From: Methanofollis sp. UBA420
GTDB lineage: Archaea > Halobacteriota > Methanomicrobia > Methanomicrobiales > Methanofollaceae
Reading direction: 5' to 3'
Assembly: GCF_002498315.1 (NCBI RefSeq)
Contig: NZ_DAGX01000005.1
Coordinates: 254,335-318,334 of the forward strand
DNA length: 64,000 bases
A program made the translations under genes and the position numbers. The notes beneath the pieces are model-generated. The model was not told the DNA's origin. It did no database searches and saw only the letters and a list, made by a program, of their open reading frames with translations. Positions 41,787 to 49,490 of the stretch are shown in pieces. Position 1 is the first letter of the stretch; each line of letters opens with the position of its first letter.

Positions 41787-42038
41787 TCAGCGGCCCTGAC
41801 TCCCGCCACGGCCCCGTTCGGCAAGTACAATCGTTCGCCCGCGCACACCCACCAGGTCGACCCGGGCGAGACGTGCGAGTTCCACGGGGTCTACATCGGT
41901 GCTGCGGAGCCACTTGATCTTGATGTACTTCCGCTCCTTCAACTGGAGCCTGATCTCCTCAATGAGAGTCTCCGAATAGCCGTTTTTGCCGATCCAGACA
42001 GTCGGCTTGAGTTCCTGGAACAGTTCATTCTTTTCGAT
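41787..42038 (-). CDS. YhbY/CRM-domain RNA-binding protein with no canonical start codon
   Basis: About 83 residues. The frame reads NELFQELKPTVWIGKNGYSETLIEEI...LKERKYIKIKWLRSTDV, then DLVGVRGRTIVLAERG, a complete YhbY domain; such proteins bind pre-ribosomal large-subunit RNA. After the in-frame stop at the 3' end of the RNase P gene there is no ATG, GTG or TTG before the conserved core. The best placed codon is ATC at 42038, with GGTGGTGA at ideal spacing ahead of it. Either an unusual start codon or a one-base sequence error is likely. Confidence 0.75.
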   Translation of the reverse strand: MEKNELFQELKPTVWIGKNGYSETLIEEIRLQLKERKYIKIKWLRSTDVDPVELARLARVDLVGVRGRTIVLAERGRGGSQGR

Positions 42039-42354
42039 GTCTCTTCACCACCGGATACCTTTTCTGATGGCCGCATACAAGGCAGGTGACGATCACCTTC
42101 CCGCGCTGCACTCGCACCCTGGCATTGGCGCCCGGGACGAGGTAGGCAGAACACCGCCTGCAGAACCGGTGCCGCAAGTCCCGCGGGATCGAGATACGCT
42201 GGCGCATTGCAATCTGGCGGGCGAGCGCCACATACCGGTTTGCAAAGGCCGGGTCAGATCCGAAGGTTTCACTGGCAAGGGCAAAGAGGCGGGCGATCCG
42301 CTCCTCCGCGATCCGTTTTGTACCTGAGGTGCGGGATTTCCATCGCATGGCCAT
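42025..42354 (-). CDS. rnp4: RNase P protein component 4 (Rpp21/Rpr2)
   Basis: 109 residues from the ATG at 42354; the longer open frame runs into purN. The family's zinc ribbon is CRRC...CLVC near the C-terminus (about 67-95), with basic N-terminal helices (ALASETFGSDPAFANRYVALARQIAMR). It is a protein subunit of archaeal RNase P, which processes tRNA 5' ends. It overlaps the YhbY gene by about 14 bases. Confidence 0.9.
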   Translation of the reverse strand: MAMRWKSRTSGTKRIAEERIARLFALASETFGSDPAFANRYVALARQIAMRQRISIPRDLRHRFCRRCSAYLVPGANARVRVQRGKVIVTCLVCGHQKRYPVVKRHRKE

Positions 42355-42382
42355 CGTATAGAACCAGATTGATCGCACAAAC

Positions 42383-43003
42383 TCAAAGAGCCTTGGGCGG
42401 CGGCAGGATCCTGACATGCCGTCCTTCGACCTGGATACGGTCGTCGCAGAGGAGGGACACGGCCCGGGGAAGGACGCGGTGCTCCTCGACCAGGATCCTG
42501 CCCGCAAGGGTATCCTCGTCGTCGCCGTCAAGGACAGGGACACAGGCCTGGATGATGATAGGCCCGCTGTCAAGACCTGTGTCGACGAAGTGAACCGTGC
42601 ACCCGGCAACTTTCACGCCGTACTCGATCGCCTGTCTCTGCGCGTGGAGGCCGGTGAAACTGGGGAGGAGGGCGGGGTGGATATTGATCATCCTCCCGGC
42701 AAAGGCCTCCACGATAGCGTCGCCGACGATGCGCATGTAGCCTGCAAGCACAAAGATGTCGGCGCCGCAGTCCTGCATTGCCGCAAGCAGGTCGGCCTCA
42801 TAGGCCTGTTTCGAGGGGTACGAGGCGTAGTCGAGGACTGTCACCGGGATGCCGGCCTGTTCCGCGCGGGTGATCGCGTAGGCGCCGGGTTTGTCGGTGA
42901 TCAGCCTGACGCACCCGGCCCTGATCGTACCGGCACAGATTGCGTCGAGGACGGCCTGGAAGTTGGAGCCCCTCCCTGATGCCAGCACTGCAATGCGCTT
43001 CAT
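42383..43003 (-). CDS. purN: Phosphoribosylglycinamide formyltransferase PurN
   Basis: 206 residues from the ATG at 43003; a GTG two codons earlier is possible. The motifs LASGRGSNFQAVLDAI, AGYMRI, INIHPALLPSFTGLHAQRQAIEYGVKVAGCTVHFVD match GART: Asn, His and Asp of the active site are present. It formylates GAR in purine synthesis using 10-formyl-tetrahydrofolate. It heads the information-processing string but is functionally separate. Confidence 0.93.
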   Translation of the reverse strand: MKRIAVLASGRGSNFQAVLDAICAGTIRAGCVRLITDKPGAYAITRAEQAGIPVTVLDYASYPSKQAYEADLLAAMQDCGADIFVLAGYMRIVGDAIVEAFAGRMINIHPALLPSFTGLHAQRQAIEYGVKVAGCTVHFVDTGLDSGPIIIQACVPVLDGDDEDTLAGRILVEEHRVLPRAVSLLCDDRIQVEGRHVRILPPPKAL

Positions 43004-43028
43004 GCTCACACGTCGGCGCGGGGAGGTA

Positions 43029-44303
43029 TTAACGATTCTCTCCCTCCTCTGCCGCGGGAGGCGGGAGGATCAGTTTGACCTTCACGATCCGCCGCCCACG
43101 CATCTGCATCACCGCAATGGTGACGCCGCTCGCCAGTTTTACGACCTCGCCGCGGAGAGGTATGTGGCCGAGGATGGTGAAGAGAAGGCCGCCAAGAGTC
43201 TCATACGACTCACCGACCGGGAGACTCGTGCCGAGTTCCTCGTTGAGGTGTTCGACCCAGACCTGCGCGTCCACCATATAGACGCCTTCGCCGAGTTTCT
43301 GGATAGAGGGTTCCTCTTCGTCGAATTCATCAAGGATCTCGCCGACAAGTTCTTCGAGGATGTCCTCGACGGTGACGACACCGGCAAAACCGCCGTATTC
43401 GTCCATGACGATGGCCATATGGACCTTCCGGAGCTGCATCTCCTTGAGGAGGTCGTCGATCATCTTGCTCTCGGGGACAAAGTAGGCGTCGTGCATCAGT
43501 TCCCTGATCGTGACGACCTCCTTTTTGGAGAACTCAGCAGCAAAGACATCCTTGATGTTGAGGACACCGACGATGTTGTCGATCTGGTCGTGGTATACGG
43601 GTAGGCGCGAGAGGCCGGTCTCGTTGAAGAGGGTGATCGCGTTCTCCAGGGAACTGACGTCCTCGATCAGCACGACGTCCACGCGGGGAGTCATGATCTC
43701 GCGGGCGGTCGTCTCGCCGAACCTGAAGACAGAGTAAAGCATCTGCCGCTCCTCCTCCTCGATCATCCCTTCTTCCTCGCCGACATCGATCCATTCCTTG
43801 ATCTCCTCCTCGGTGATCGCGGGTTCGGCGAGGCCTGCACCCGGGGCGAAGCGAGCGCTCAGCCGATCGTAGAACCAGAGGAGGGGGAGGAGAAGTTTCG
43901 TGAGGAAGAGGATTATCGGGGCGGCAAAGAGGGCCAGTTTCTCGGTGTACCTCGACGCATAGGTCTTCGGCCCGATCTCGCCGAAGACAAGCATGAGGAT
44001 GACGACAAAACCGGTGGCAATTCCCACACCTGCGCTCCCGAAGCGTTCGATGGCGATCGCCGTCGCAATCGAGGCTGCGGCGACGTTGACGACATTGTTG
44101 CCGATGAGAATGGCGATCAGGATGTGGTCGGGGTATTCCTTCAGGCGTGCAAGAGCGTCGGCGCCCTTTTTCCCTTCATTGACGAGGGTGCGGACTTTTG
44201 CCCGCGTGATCGATATAAGGGCGACTTCAGAACTGGAGAAAAAACCCGAAAGGGCGAGACATGCGATGAATAAGCCACCTAATATAATTTCATCGGGTGT
44301 CAT
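43029..44303 (-). CDS. CNNM/HlyC-CorC family membrane transporter
   Basis: 424 residues from the ATG at 44303; a TTG at 44336 would add 11 residues. A DUF21 domain with four helices (about 1-160; SGFFSSSEVALISI, LIGNNVVNVAAASIAT), then a CBS-domain pair (about 200-320; MTPRVDVV, LSRLPVYHDQIDNIVGVLNIKD) and a C-terminal CorC/HlyC domain (about 335-415; LGTSLPVGESYETLGGLLF). The family exports or regulates Mg2+ and other divalent ions, gated by nucleotide binding to the CBS pair. Confidence 0.88.
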   Translation of the reverse strand: MTPDEIILGGLFIACLALSGFFSSSEVALISITRAKVRTLVNEGKKGADALARLKEYPDHILIAILIGNNVVNVAAASIATAIAIERFGSAGVGIATGFVVILMLVFGEIGPKTYASRYTEKLALFAAPIILFLTKLLLPLLWFYDRLSARFAPGAGLAEPAITEEEIKEWIDVGEEEGMIEEEERQMLYSVFRFGETTAREIMTPRVDVVLIEDVSSLENAITLFNETGLSRLPVYHDQIDNIVGVLNIKDVFAAEFSKKEVVTIRELMHDAYFVPESKMIDDLLKEMQLRKVHMAIVMDEYGGFAGVVTVEDILEELVGEILDEFDEEEPSIQKLGEGVYMVDAQVWVEHLNEELGTSLPVGESYETLGGLLFTILGHIPLRGEVVKLASGVTIAVMQMRGRRIVKVKLILPPPAAEEGENR

Positions 44304-44397
44304 CGCTGCCACGCCGGTGTACGGCTCATTAGCCAACTATCGTTCATAAATGTAGTACTATAGGGTGATATGTACTGTGAGTTCTTAAAACCAGCGT

Positions 44398-45219
44398 TCA
44401 GGGGAGACAGCCCTCAAGAAACTCCTTTTCCTGCCGCAAAACAGTGATCTTCTCCTCGACCGAGAGCGGATGAAAAAAATTCCTGTCCTCGATCTCGATG
44501 GTGAGGCACCCGTCATAACCCGCAGCGGCAAGGGCCCTGACAACGTCCCGCGCATAACTGTTCCCGGCGACAGGGAGGTGCATCTTCCGACTGTCTGCAA
44601 TGCTCAGGTGGACGTTGGCAAGTCGATCGCCACAGAGGTCGATGTACTGCCTGACAACGGCGGGCGAGACGGCCATCGCGTGGGAAACGTCAAGGGTGAA
44701 GAAGAGCCAGGGGTTAGCGTCGAGGACTTCCCGCATCTCTTCGGGAGTGCTGAGGAGGGAGTTGATCGTCTGTTCCATGTTCTCGATCGCAACCCTGATT
44801 CCTGTCCTTTCCGCGGCGTCCCGCAGGCGCGCGAGATAGGTCCTGAAGTGTTCGTAGTCATAGGCGCTCGGACGCCTTTTTGCCGTTCGGCGGCCCGGGT
44901 GGACGGTGACGGTCTCCGCGCCGACGGTATGAGCAAGGTCGACGGCCTCGACGGCGTACTGCTGGGAGGCGGCGGAGACGCGAGGATTGATGGAGCAGGG
45001 GTTGAGGTCGAGGACAGGGGCATGGAGGGTGATCGGCGCGAGGGACGGGTAGGCCCTGACCGCCGCATCCAGATCGGCGAAGGGGAGGCCGCGCAGCCAG
45101 AAGTGGGGTGTCTCGACCCAGAACTCGATGCCGGTGAGGCCTGCTTCCTCAACAGAGGCGAAGATCTCGTCAAGGGGGTATTCATGGAAGAACATGCTGG
45201 AGACGGCGAGACGGGCCAT
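44398..45219 (-). CDS. Sugar phosphate isomerase/epimerase-like TIM barrel
   Basis: 273 residues. GIEFWVETPHFW, ITLHAPVLDLNPCSINP, ETVTVHPGR, VAIENMEQT, LDVSHA, VHLSIADSRKMHLPVAG and LTIEIED follow the metal-ligand pattern of AP-endonuclease-2/xylose-isomerase-like barrels (His, Glu, Asp, His). It could be a sugar isomerase or an endonuclease IV relative; the sequence does not decide. It is transcribed divergently from xseA, 38 bases apart. Confidence 0.75.
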   Translation of the reverse strand: MARLAVSSMFFHEYPLDEIFASVEEAGLTGIEFWVETPHFWLRGLPFADLDAAVRAYPSLAPITLHAPVLDLNPCSINPRVSAASQQYAVEAVDLAHTVGAETVTVHPGRRTAKRRPSAYDYEHFRTYLARLRDAAERTGIRVAIENMEQTINSLLSTPEEMREVLDANPWLFFTLDVSHAMAVSPAVVRQYIDLCGDRLANVHLSIADSRKMHLPVAGNSYARDVVRALAAAGYDGCLTIEIEDRNFFHPLSVEEKITVLRQEKEFLEGCLP

Positions 45220-45257
45220 GACAGGTTCTTATAGGTCCTCGACCCACGATAAAATCA

Positions 45258-46478
45258 ATGGATCCGGGGCTGGACAGAGTGCGGGGCGTCCTTGAGATCA
45301 CCACGATCATCAGGGACGCCCTCGACCTCCCGGTGCTGGCAGGGTGCTGGGTGCGGGGCGAGGTGACGAACTACACCCATGCCTCCTCGGGTCACCGCTA
45401 TTTTTCGCTCTCCGAGGTGAGGGGAGGGAAGAGCGCGGTCATCGGTGCGGTGATGTTCCGGGGGAGCGCGCGGGCGCTCGCCTTTGAACCGGCGAGCGGG
45501 ATGGATGTCATCGCCTATGGGCACGTGGGCCTGTACGAACCGCAGGGGAAGTACCAGTTCTATGTCGAGGACATGCGACTCGCGGGGGAGGGGGAGAAGC
45601 ACCTCCTTGTCGAGCGCTGGAAGAGGGATCTCGGGGCCGAGGGGCTCTTTGCGGCGGCACGGAAGAGAGAGATCCCGCCCTTCCCGCGGCGTGTCGCAGT
45701 CGTCACCTCGCCGTCGGGCGCGGTCCTCCACGATATCGAAAACGTCCTTTCCCGGCGGTATCCGGTCGAGATTCTCCTCTCGCCGACGGCGGTGCAGGGG
45801 GAGACGGCCCACCTTGAGATCGCGGAGGCGATCAGGCGGGCCGACGGCCTGGCCGACGTGCTGATCGTCGCCAGAGGGGGCGGGAGTTTCGAGGACCTCT
45901 TCCCCTTCAACAGGCCCGAGGTGGTGCGGGCGATCGCGGCGTGCACGACGCCGGTGATCAGTGCGGTGGGCCATGAGGTGGACGTGACCCTTGCCGACCT
46001 TGCGGCAGACCTGCGAGCGCCGACGCCTTCGGCCGCCGCGGAACTTGCCGCGCCCGACCGTGCCGAACTCCGGGCCGGCCTCGGAAAGGACAGACAGAGA
46101 CTGCAGGACGCCGCCCTCGGGAAGGTCGACCGGTGCCGTGCCGACCTCGATGCCCTCTCCCTGCGGTTCAGGCCCGAACGTCTCCGCCGGAGGGTCGAGG
46201 AGGGGAGACAGCAGATTGCAGACCTGGAGGAGCGGATGAGGCGGGGCTATGAGGTGCGGACCGGGCGGGAGCGCCTCGTCCTCTCCGGGCTTGCGGCACG
46301 CCTGGCGGCGTCTGACCCCCTCGCGCCGGTGCGCCGCGGCTATGTGCTGGTGAGGAGGGACAGGGAGGTGGTGCGCTCGGTGGAGGGCATCGCAGCGGGC
46401 GACCGCCTTGACCTGAGGTTTGCCGATGGGACATGTACGGTCATCACGGAGAGAGTGAGACATGACAGAGACGTATGA
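45258..46478 (+). CDS. xseA: Exonuclease VII large subunit
   Basis: 406 residues. An N-terminal OB domain (VRGEVTNYTHASSGHRYFSLSE, IGAVMFRGSARAL, GHVGLYEPQGKYQFYVEDM) and the catalytic core (VVTSPSGAVLHDIENVLSRR, DVLIVARGGGSFEDLFPFN, ISAVGHEVDVTLADLAADLRAPTPSAAAE) are complete, followed by coiled-coil helices. The enzyme degrades single-stranded DNA into short oligonucleotides. It is a mainly bacterial family found in some methanogens. The small-subunit gene overlaps its 3' end. Confidence 0.95.
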   Translation: MDPGLDRVRGVLEITTIIRDALDLPVLAGCWVRGEVTNYTHASSGHRYFSLSEVRGGKSAVIGAVMFRGSARALAFEPASGMDVIAYGHVGLYEPQGKYQFYVEDMRLAGEGEKHLLVERWKRDLGAEGLFAAARKREIPPFPRRVAVVTSPSGAVLHDIENVLSRRYPVEILLSPTAVQGETAHLEIAEAIRRADGLADVLIVARGGGSFEDLFPFNRPEVVRAIAACTTPVISAVGHEVDVTLADLAADLRAPTPSAAAELAAPDRAELRAGLGKDRQRLQDAALGKVDRCRADLDALSLRFRPERLRRRVEEGRQQIADLEERMRRGYEVRTGRERLVLSGLAARLAASDPLAPVRRGYVLVRRDREVVRSVEGIAAGDRLDLRFADGTCTVITERVRHDRDV

Positions 46479-46644
46479 AGAACTTCTGAACCAGTTGAAA
46501 GAAACGATAAAAAAGATCGAGGACAACTCGACGAGCCTTGAGGAGAGCATCGCCCTGTACGAGCGCGGCGAGGATCTGATCCGCCGCTGCGAACGCCTCC
46601 TCGAAGAGGCCGAGATGAAGATCACGGCCCTGACTCAGGGGTAG
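46462..46644 (+). CDS. xseB: Exonuclease VII small subunit
   Basis: 60 residues, typical XseB size: TYEELLNQLKETIKKIEDNSTSLEESIALYERGEDLIRRCERLLEEAEMKI, a helical hairpin that coats the XseA helices. It starts inside xseA (17-base overlap), ensuring coupled synthesis. Several XseB copies bind one XseA. Confidence 0.93.
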   Translation: MTETYEELLNQLKETIKKIEDNSTSLEESIALYERGEDLIRRCERLLEEAEMKITALTQG

Positions 46645-46689
46645 GTGGTGGCCGAGTACCCGGCGGGTCTGGAGAGTCGGACACGATCT

Positions 46690-46840
46690 GATCGATGTCT
46701 CCTCCTTGATCCTGGAAAGGGATGGGAGAATCCACCGCCTTCCCCATGTTCTCTGCCGGGGGACTACGCCGAAAATCAGAGATTTTCTCGTGTTCACTCC
46801 GTTCGCAGCCCCCGAACCCCCGCTCAGAATTGGGGGTTGG
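46690..46840 (+). repeat. Degenerate intergenic repeat, copy A
   Basis: Downstream of xseB. It contains ATCGATGTCTCCTCCTTGATCC, then CCACCGCCTTCCC, CTGCCGGGGGACTAC and AAAATCAGAGATTTTCTCGT, and ends in the hairpin AACCCCC/GGGGGTT. Blocks of the same text recur in copies B-E. Confidence 0.6.
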
Positions 46841-46860
46841 GTTGGTATACCGCCTAGAAC

Positions 46861-46992
46861 TCCTGCCCTGTCTTCCCCGACCCTATCCTAATTTCGGGGG
46901 TCCGGGGACAACGAGAAGGCCGGAAGGTCTTCGAGTAGTCCCCCGGCACAGATAGGAGGGAAGGCGGTGGATAGGCATTCTCCACCGGGCCC
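46861..46992 (-). repeat. Degenerate intergenic repeat, copy B, inverted and partly inside the DUF371 frame
   Basis: On the minus strand CCACCGCCTTCCCTCC, TATCTGTGCCGGGGGACTAC and TCGAAGACC match copy A and copy E. The DUF371 coding frame reads through most of it and stops within it. Confidence 0.65.
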
Positions 46993-47421
46993 CAACTCAG
47001 GGACGGATGCCTCGATCTCGACGACGAGTTCGGCGCCGGCGGCAAGGGCGGCGATGAGTCGCCGGTCGATCGTTCCCGCAACGGTGTCCGACCCGACAGC
47101 CACGGTCCTCCCGCAGGCGAAGGTGCTCCGCCGCCAGACAAGGTCGGAAGGATGGTCGAGAGAAAAGGCAGCGCTGCCGTGCGACCTGACGACGACCTCG
47201 ACCCCCCCGGCACAGAGACGGGTGGTCACCTCGGCACGGTCGTCGGTAAGCAGGGCCTTCAGTGCGGGGTCGAGATCGGCAGCGCCTTTGTCGGCAGATA
47301 CCCCGATAATACAGTCGCCGGCCGGCGAAAGGTCGGCCTCCTTCGTCACCTCAAAGGTGGTGCGGTGGAGGGCCCGCACATTGACGTGCCCGAAACAGTG
47401 GATAGTGTCCTGCGCCTTCAT
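46888..47421 (-). CDS. DUF371 family protein with repeat-derived C-terminus
   Basis: 177 residues. GHVNVRALHRTTFEVTKEADLSPAGDCIIGVSADKGAADL and the following strands are the conserved archaeal DUF371 domain, about the first 145 residues; its role is unknown. The final roughly 30 residues (GGECLSTAFPPICAGGLLED...) are encoded by an inverted copy of a local intergenic repeat, so the family's native end has probably been replaced. It is transcribed divergently from the zinc-finger gene at 47455. Confidence 0.85.
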   Translation of the reverse strand: MKAQDTIHCFGHVNVRALHRTTFEVTKEADLSPAGDCIIGVSADKGAADLDPALKALLTDDRAEVTTRLCAGGVEVVVRSHGSAAFSLDHPSDLVWRRSTFACGRTVAVGSDTVAGTIDRRLIAALAAGAELVVEIEASVPELGPGGECLSTAFPPICAGGLLEDLPAFSLSPDPRN

Positions 47422-47423
47422 CC

Positions 47424-47431
47424 TTTAATAA
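47424..47431 (+). promoter_or_regulatory. TATA box of the zinc-finger gene
   Basis: TTTAATAA lies about 24 bases before the ATG at 47455, the spacing of a leaderless archaeal mRNA. This supports 47455 over the upstream in-frame ATG at 47431, which overlaps the box. Confidence 0.5.
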
Positions 47432-47454
47432 TGGTGTACCCTTATTCTATTGAA

Positions 47455-48027
47455 ATGTACATCACCACCTATTGTCCGCAGTGCGAGGATGAAACCGATC
47501 ATGACCTCCTCAAGGAGGCGGGCGACCTCCTGGTGCGCTGCACCGTCTGCGGGGCCGTTCATCATGTTCCCATACCTATAGAAAAGACCTTCTCGGTGAA
47601 GGCGATCGTGAGCCGCGAGCAGGAGTCAGAGGTCTGCACCGTCGAACTCCTCGAAGAGGATGTCTGTTCTGTCGGCGATTACCTCGTCGCCGAGTGCGGC
47701 GAGGAAGGCGTCTCGGTCGAGGTGACGGCGATCGAGGTGGGAGAAAGGCGGGTCATAAAGGCCCAGGCGCCGGAGATCACCGCACTCTGGACGCGTGCGA
47801 TCGAGGAGGTAGTGGTCAGGGTGTCGGTCCACGACAAGGCCAAGACCCTCCCCCTCTACAAAAAGTGCGATGGCGAGGAGTTCTTCGCCGTTGACGAGAT
47901 CTATACCTTCGGCAAGATAAAGTTCCGTATTTCCCACATCAAACTGCGTGACGGGCCTGTCCTCAGAAAGGAAGGCTGGAAGACGGTTGCAAAAAAGATC
48001 AAGCGGATCTACGGATACCGGGTGTGA
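47455..48027 (+). CDS. HVO_0476-type zinc finger protein
   Basis: 190 residues. An N-terminal zinc ribbon (YCPQCEDETDHDLL...RCTVCGAVHHV) is followed by OB-like strands (FSVKAIVSREQESEVCTVELLEEDVCSVGDYLVAE) and a second domain ending in KTVAKKIKRIYGYR. This is the archaeal HVO_0476 family. The function is not established; the domains suggest nucleic-acid binding. Translation likely starts at 47455, giving the family's MYITTYCP N-terminus. Confidence 0.85.
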   Translation: MYITTYCPQCEDETDHDLLKEAGDLLVRCTVCGAVHHVPIPIEKTFSVKAIVSREQESEVCTVELLEEDVCSVGDYLVAECGEEGVSVEVTAIEVGERRVIKAQAPEITALWTRAIEEVVVRVSVHDKAKTLPLYKKCDGEEFFAVDEIYTFGKIKFRISHIKLRDGPVLRKEGWKTVAKKIKRIYGYRV

Positions 48028-48353
48028 GGGCAGGGGGGCGGGGGTACCGCCCTGTCCGCACACCTTTGCACGTCATTTTTTGAGAGAGATCTTTTTCGGG
48101 CTCTGAGGTTCGTAGATTCCCTCATGCTCTGGTCGATGCGTACTCCTGATCCCATGAGGGGACGCGCGTATCCATTGCCTTCCTCCTATCCTGTACCGGG
48201 GAGCCGGGGGTGGTAGTCCCCCTGTTCGATTTCTGGGGAAGGCGTCCGGTCAGCGATATTATGGGATAGAAGATTCACCCGACAAAAATGCGAATGACCC
48301 TCCACCGCCAATATTCCCTTCGATCGCCATGGCCCCCCTCACCGGAATCCTGT
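48028..48353. other. Gene-free region holding repeat copy C
   Basis: 326 bases between convergent genes. CCCTCAT (48119-48125) and ATGAGGG (48154-48160) form an inverted pair around GGTCGATGCGTACTCC. Then follow GCCTTCCTCC, TATCCTGTACCGGGG and GGTAGTCCCCC (48174-48232). Nothing else coding or RNA-like is seen. Confidence 0.6.
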
Positions 48354-48614
48354 TCACCGGTACTTCTCGATCGCCTCTCCGAGAGTTTCGGTGTGGACGA
48401 CGCCCTCGAACCGTTCTTTGACCTCGCCGTCCACGATGACGATGATGGTGGGGGTCACGGTGAGGGCGTATGTCTGGATGTCCTCGGGATGCATGACGGC
48501 GTCACGTTCCTCTATCGTCACCCCGAAGGTGCGCTCGACCTCGCGGTTGATCGGTTCCTGCTCCATGCACCCCATACAGCCTTCCTGAAAGTAGCAGAGG
48601 ATAGTCAGTGCCAT
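48354..48614 (-). CDS. Thioredoxin-fold protein with CxxC active site
   Basis: 86 residues from the ATG at 48614, which fits the fold's first strand (MALTILCYF). The redox motif CMGC is at 13-16 and the cis-proline element is VTPTIIV (about 54). It resembles small archaeal thioredoxin/glutaredoxin-like proteins and is probably a cytoplasmic disulphide oxidoreductase. It follows the FKBP-like gene by about 40 bases on the same strand. Confidence 0.8.
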   Translation of the reverse strand: MALTILCYFQEGCMGCMEQEPINREVERTFGVTIEERDAVMHPEDIQTYALTVTPTIIVIVDGEVKERFEGVVHTETLGEAIEKYR

Positions 48615-48655
48615 GGGCAAAAGAAGAGAGCGTGGGTATAAATACCCACCGGGAA

Positions 48656-49366
48656 TCACGCGGAGGCGATAGACCTGACTGTCACGTCGGCCGTGGCATA
48701 GGTGAAGTCAACTGTCAGGTTTTCGTTATTCTTCTCAGTGACCTTCCCGATACGGAGGTACGATATCGAAGACTCCGGGTCGGTGAAGACCGTCGCGTTC
48801 TTCGTGATCGTCATCTGCCTGATGAAGCGATCACCGACATTGACCTCGGTGAAGTTCAGGCCCAGACGGTCGGACTCGTTCGCCCCGACGGTGATGGAGG
48901 AGGACTCGGTGTTGATCGGGATCTTTTTCGTTTCCAGTTCGTGCATGCCGAGAATACCCTTGTTAAGGGCGGCCATCTCCCAGGGGAGGATGCCGAAGTC
49001 GCCCTGTGCAATGCCCGGAACGACTGCCGGCACCGGGTGGATAAAGGTGTCTTCCGAGGGCTCAGCCCCGCCGACGAGGCTCATCGGGGAGGTGAGGAAG
49101 ACGGCCCGCTTCTTTGCATACTCATCGGCCTGGATCTGCTGGCTCGTCGTAAGGACTGGAATGCCCGCGTCATCGCGGATGGTGCAGTCGACCAGAACAG
49201 AATCTCCAGGCTGTACGCTCTTGAACGCGCTCATTGCCGGGACGGCATACGAAGCCACCATGAGGAAGGCAAAGAGCACACCGAAAACCAGCATCGCGAT
49301 CTGGGTCTTCGTTCTCTTCCCGGAATCTTTCTCTTCCGGGGTGCGCGTCTTTGGTTTGCTGACCAT
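48656..49366 (-). CDS. Membrane-anchored FKBP-like protein
   Basis: 236 residues from the ATG at 49366. A cytoplasmic basic N-terminus, one membrane helix (about 22-45; AMLVFGVLFAFLMVASYAV) and an external domain beginning VQPGDSVLVDCTIRDDAGIPVLTTS. Later VVPGIAQGDFGILPWEMAALNKGILGMHELETKKIPI follows the FKBP '...G...GE.K...' pattern. Archaeal membrane-anchored FKBP-like peptidyl-prolyl isomerases have this layout, but catalytic residues cannot be confirmed by eye. It diverges from hsp20. Confidence 0.6.
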   Translation of the reverse strand: MVSKPKTRTPEEKDSGKRTKTQIAMLVFGVLFAFLMVASYAVPAMSAFKSVQPGDSVLVDCTIRDDAGIPVLTTSQQIQADEYAKKRAVFLTSPMSLVGGAEPSEDTFIHPVPAVVPGIAQGDFGILPWEMAALNKGILGMHELETKKIPINTESSSITVGANESDRLGLNFTEVNVGDRFIRQMTITKNATVFTDPESSISYLRIGKVTEKNNENLTVDFTYATADVTVRSIASA

Positions 49367-49425
49367 TATGTACTCAATCGTATCCCCAGGCCATAAAGGA
49401 CGCTGTCGGCACACCATAGAGAATG

Positions 49426-49433
49426 TATAAATA
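49426..49433 (+). promoter_or_regulatory. TATA box of hsp20
   Basis: TATAAATA within GTATAAATATAAC sits 58 bases before the ATG at 49491, predicting a start near 49455. The same AT-rich block read on the minus strand could also serve the divergent FKBP-like gene. Confidence 0.65.
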
Positions 49434-49442
49434 TAACAGATA

Positions 49443-49457
49443 CTAACGAGAGGTTAG
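49443..49457. promoter_or_regulatory. Palindrome CTAAC-N5-GTTAG, probable heat-shock operator
   Basis: A perfect inverted repeat placed 10-25 bases downstream of the TATA box, over the expected transcription start of hsp20. As I recall, the Archaeoglobus heat-shock regulator HSR1 is reported to bind exactly this motif, so steric repression of hsp20 is likely. The regulator gene is not in the window. Confidence 0.65.
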
Positions 49458-49490
49458 CACCACACAGAGGGTGCGAGGAGAAGAGAAAAT

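Noticed and set aside
45255..46625. A 456-codon open frame on the strand opposite xseA
   Set aside because: It lies wholly over the clearly homologous xseA/xseB genes. Its translation is rich in Arg, Pro and His with no motif, as expected for a shadow in GC-rich DNA.
46645..46887. Short plus-strand frames after xseB
   Set aside because: They read through repeat copy A and its hairpin, lack ribosome sites, and have no conserved sequence.
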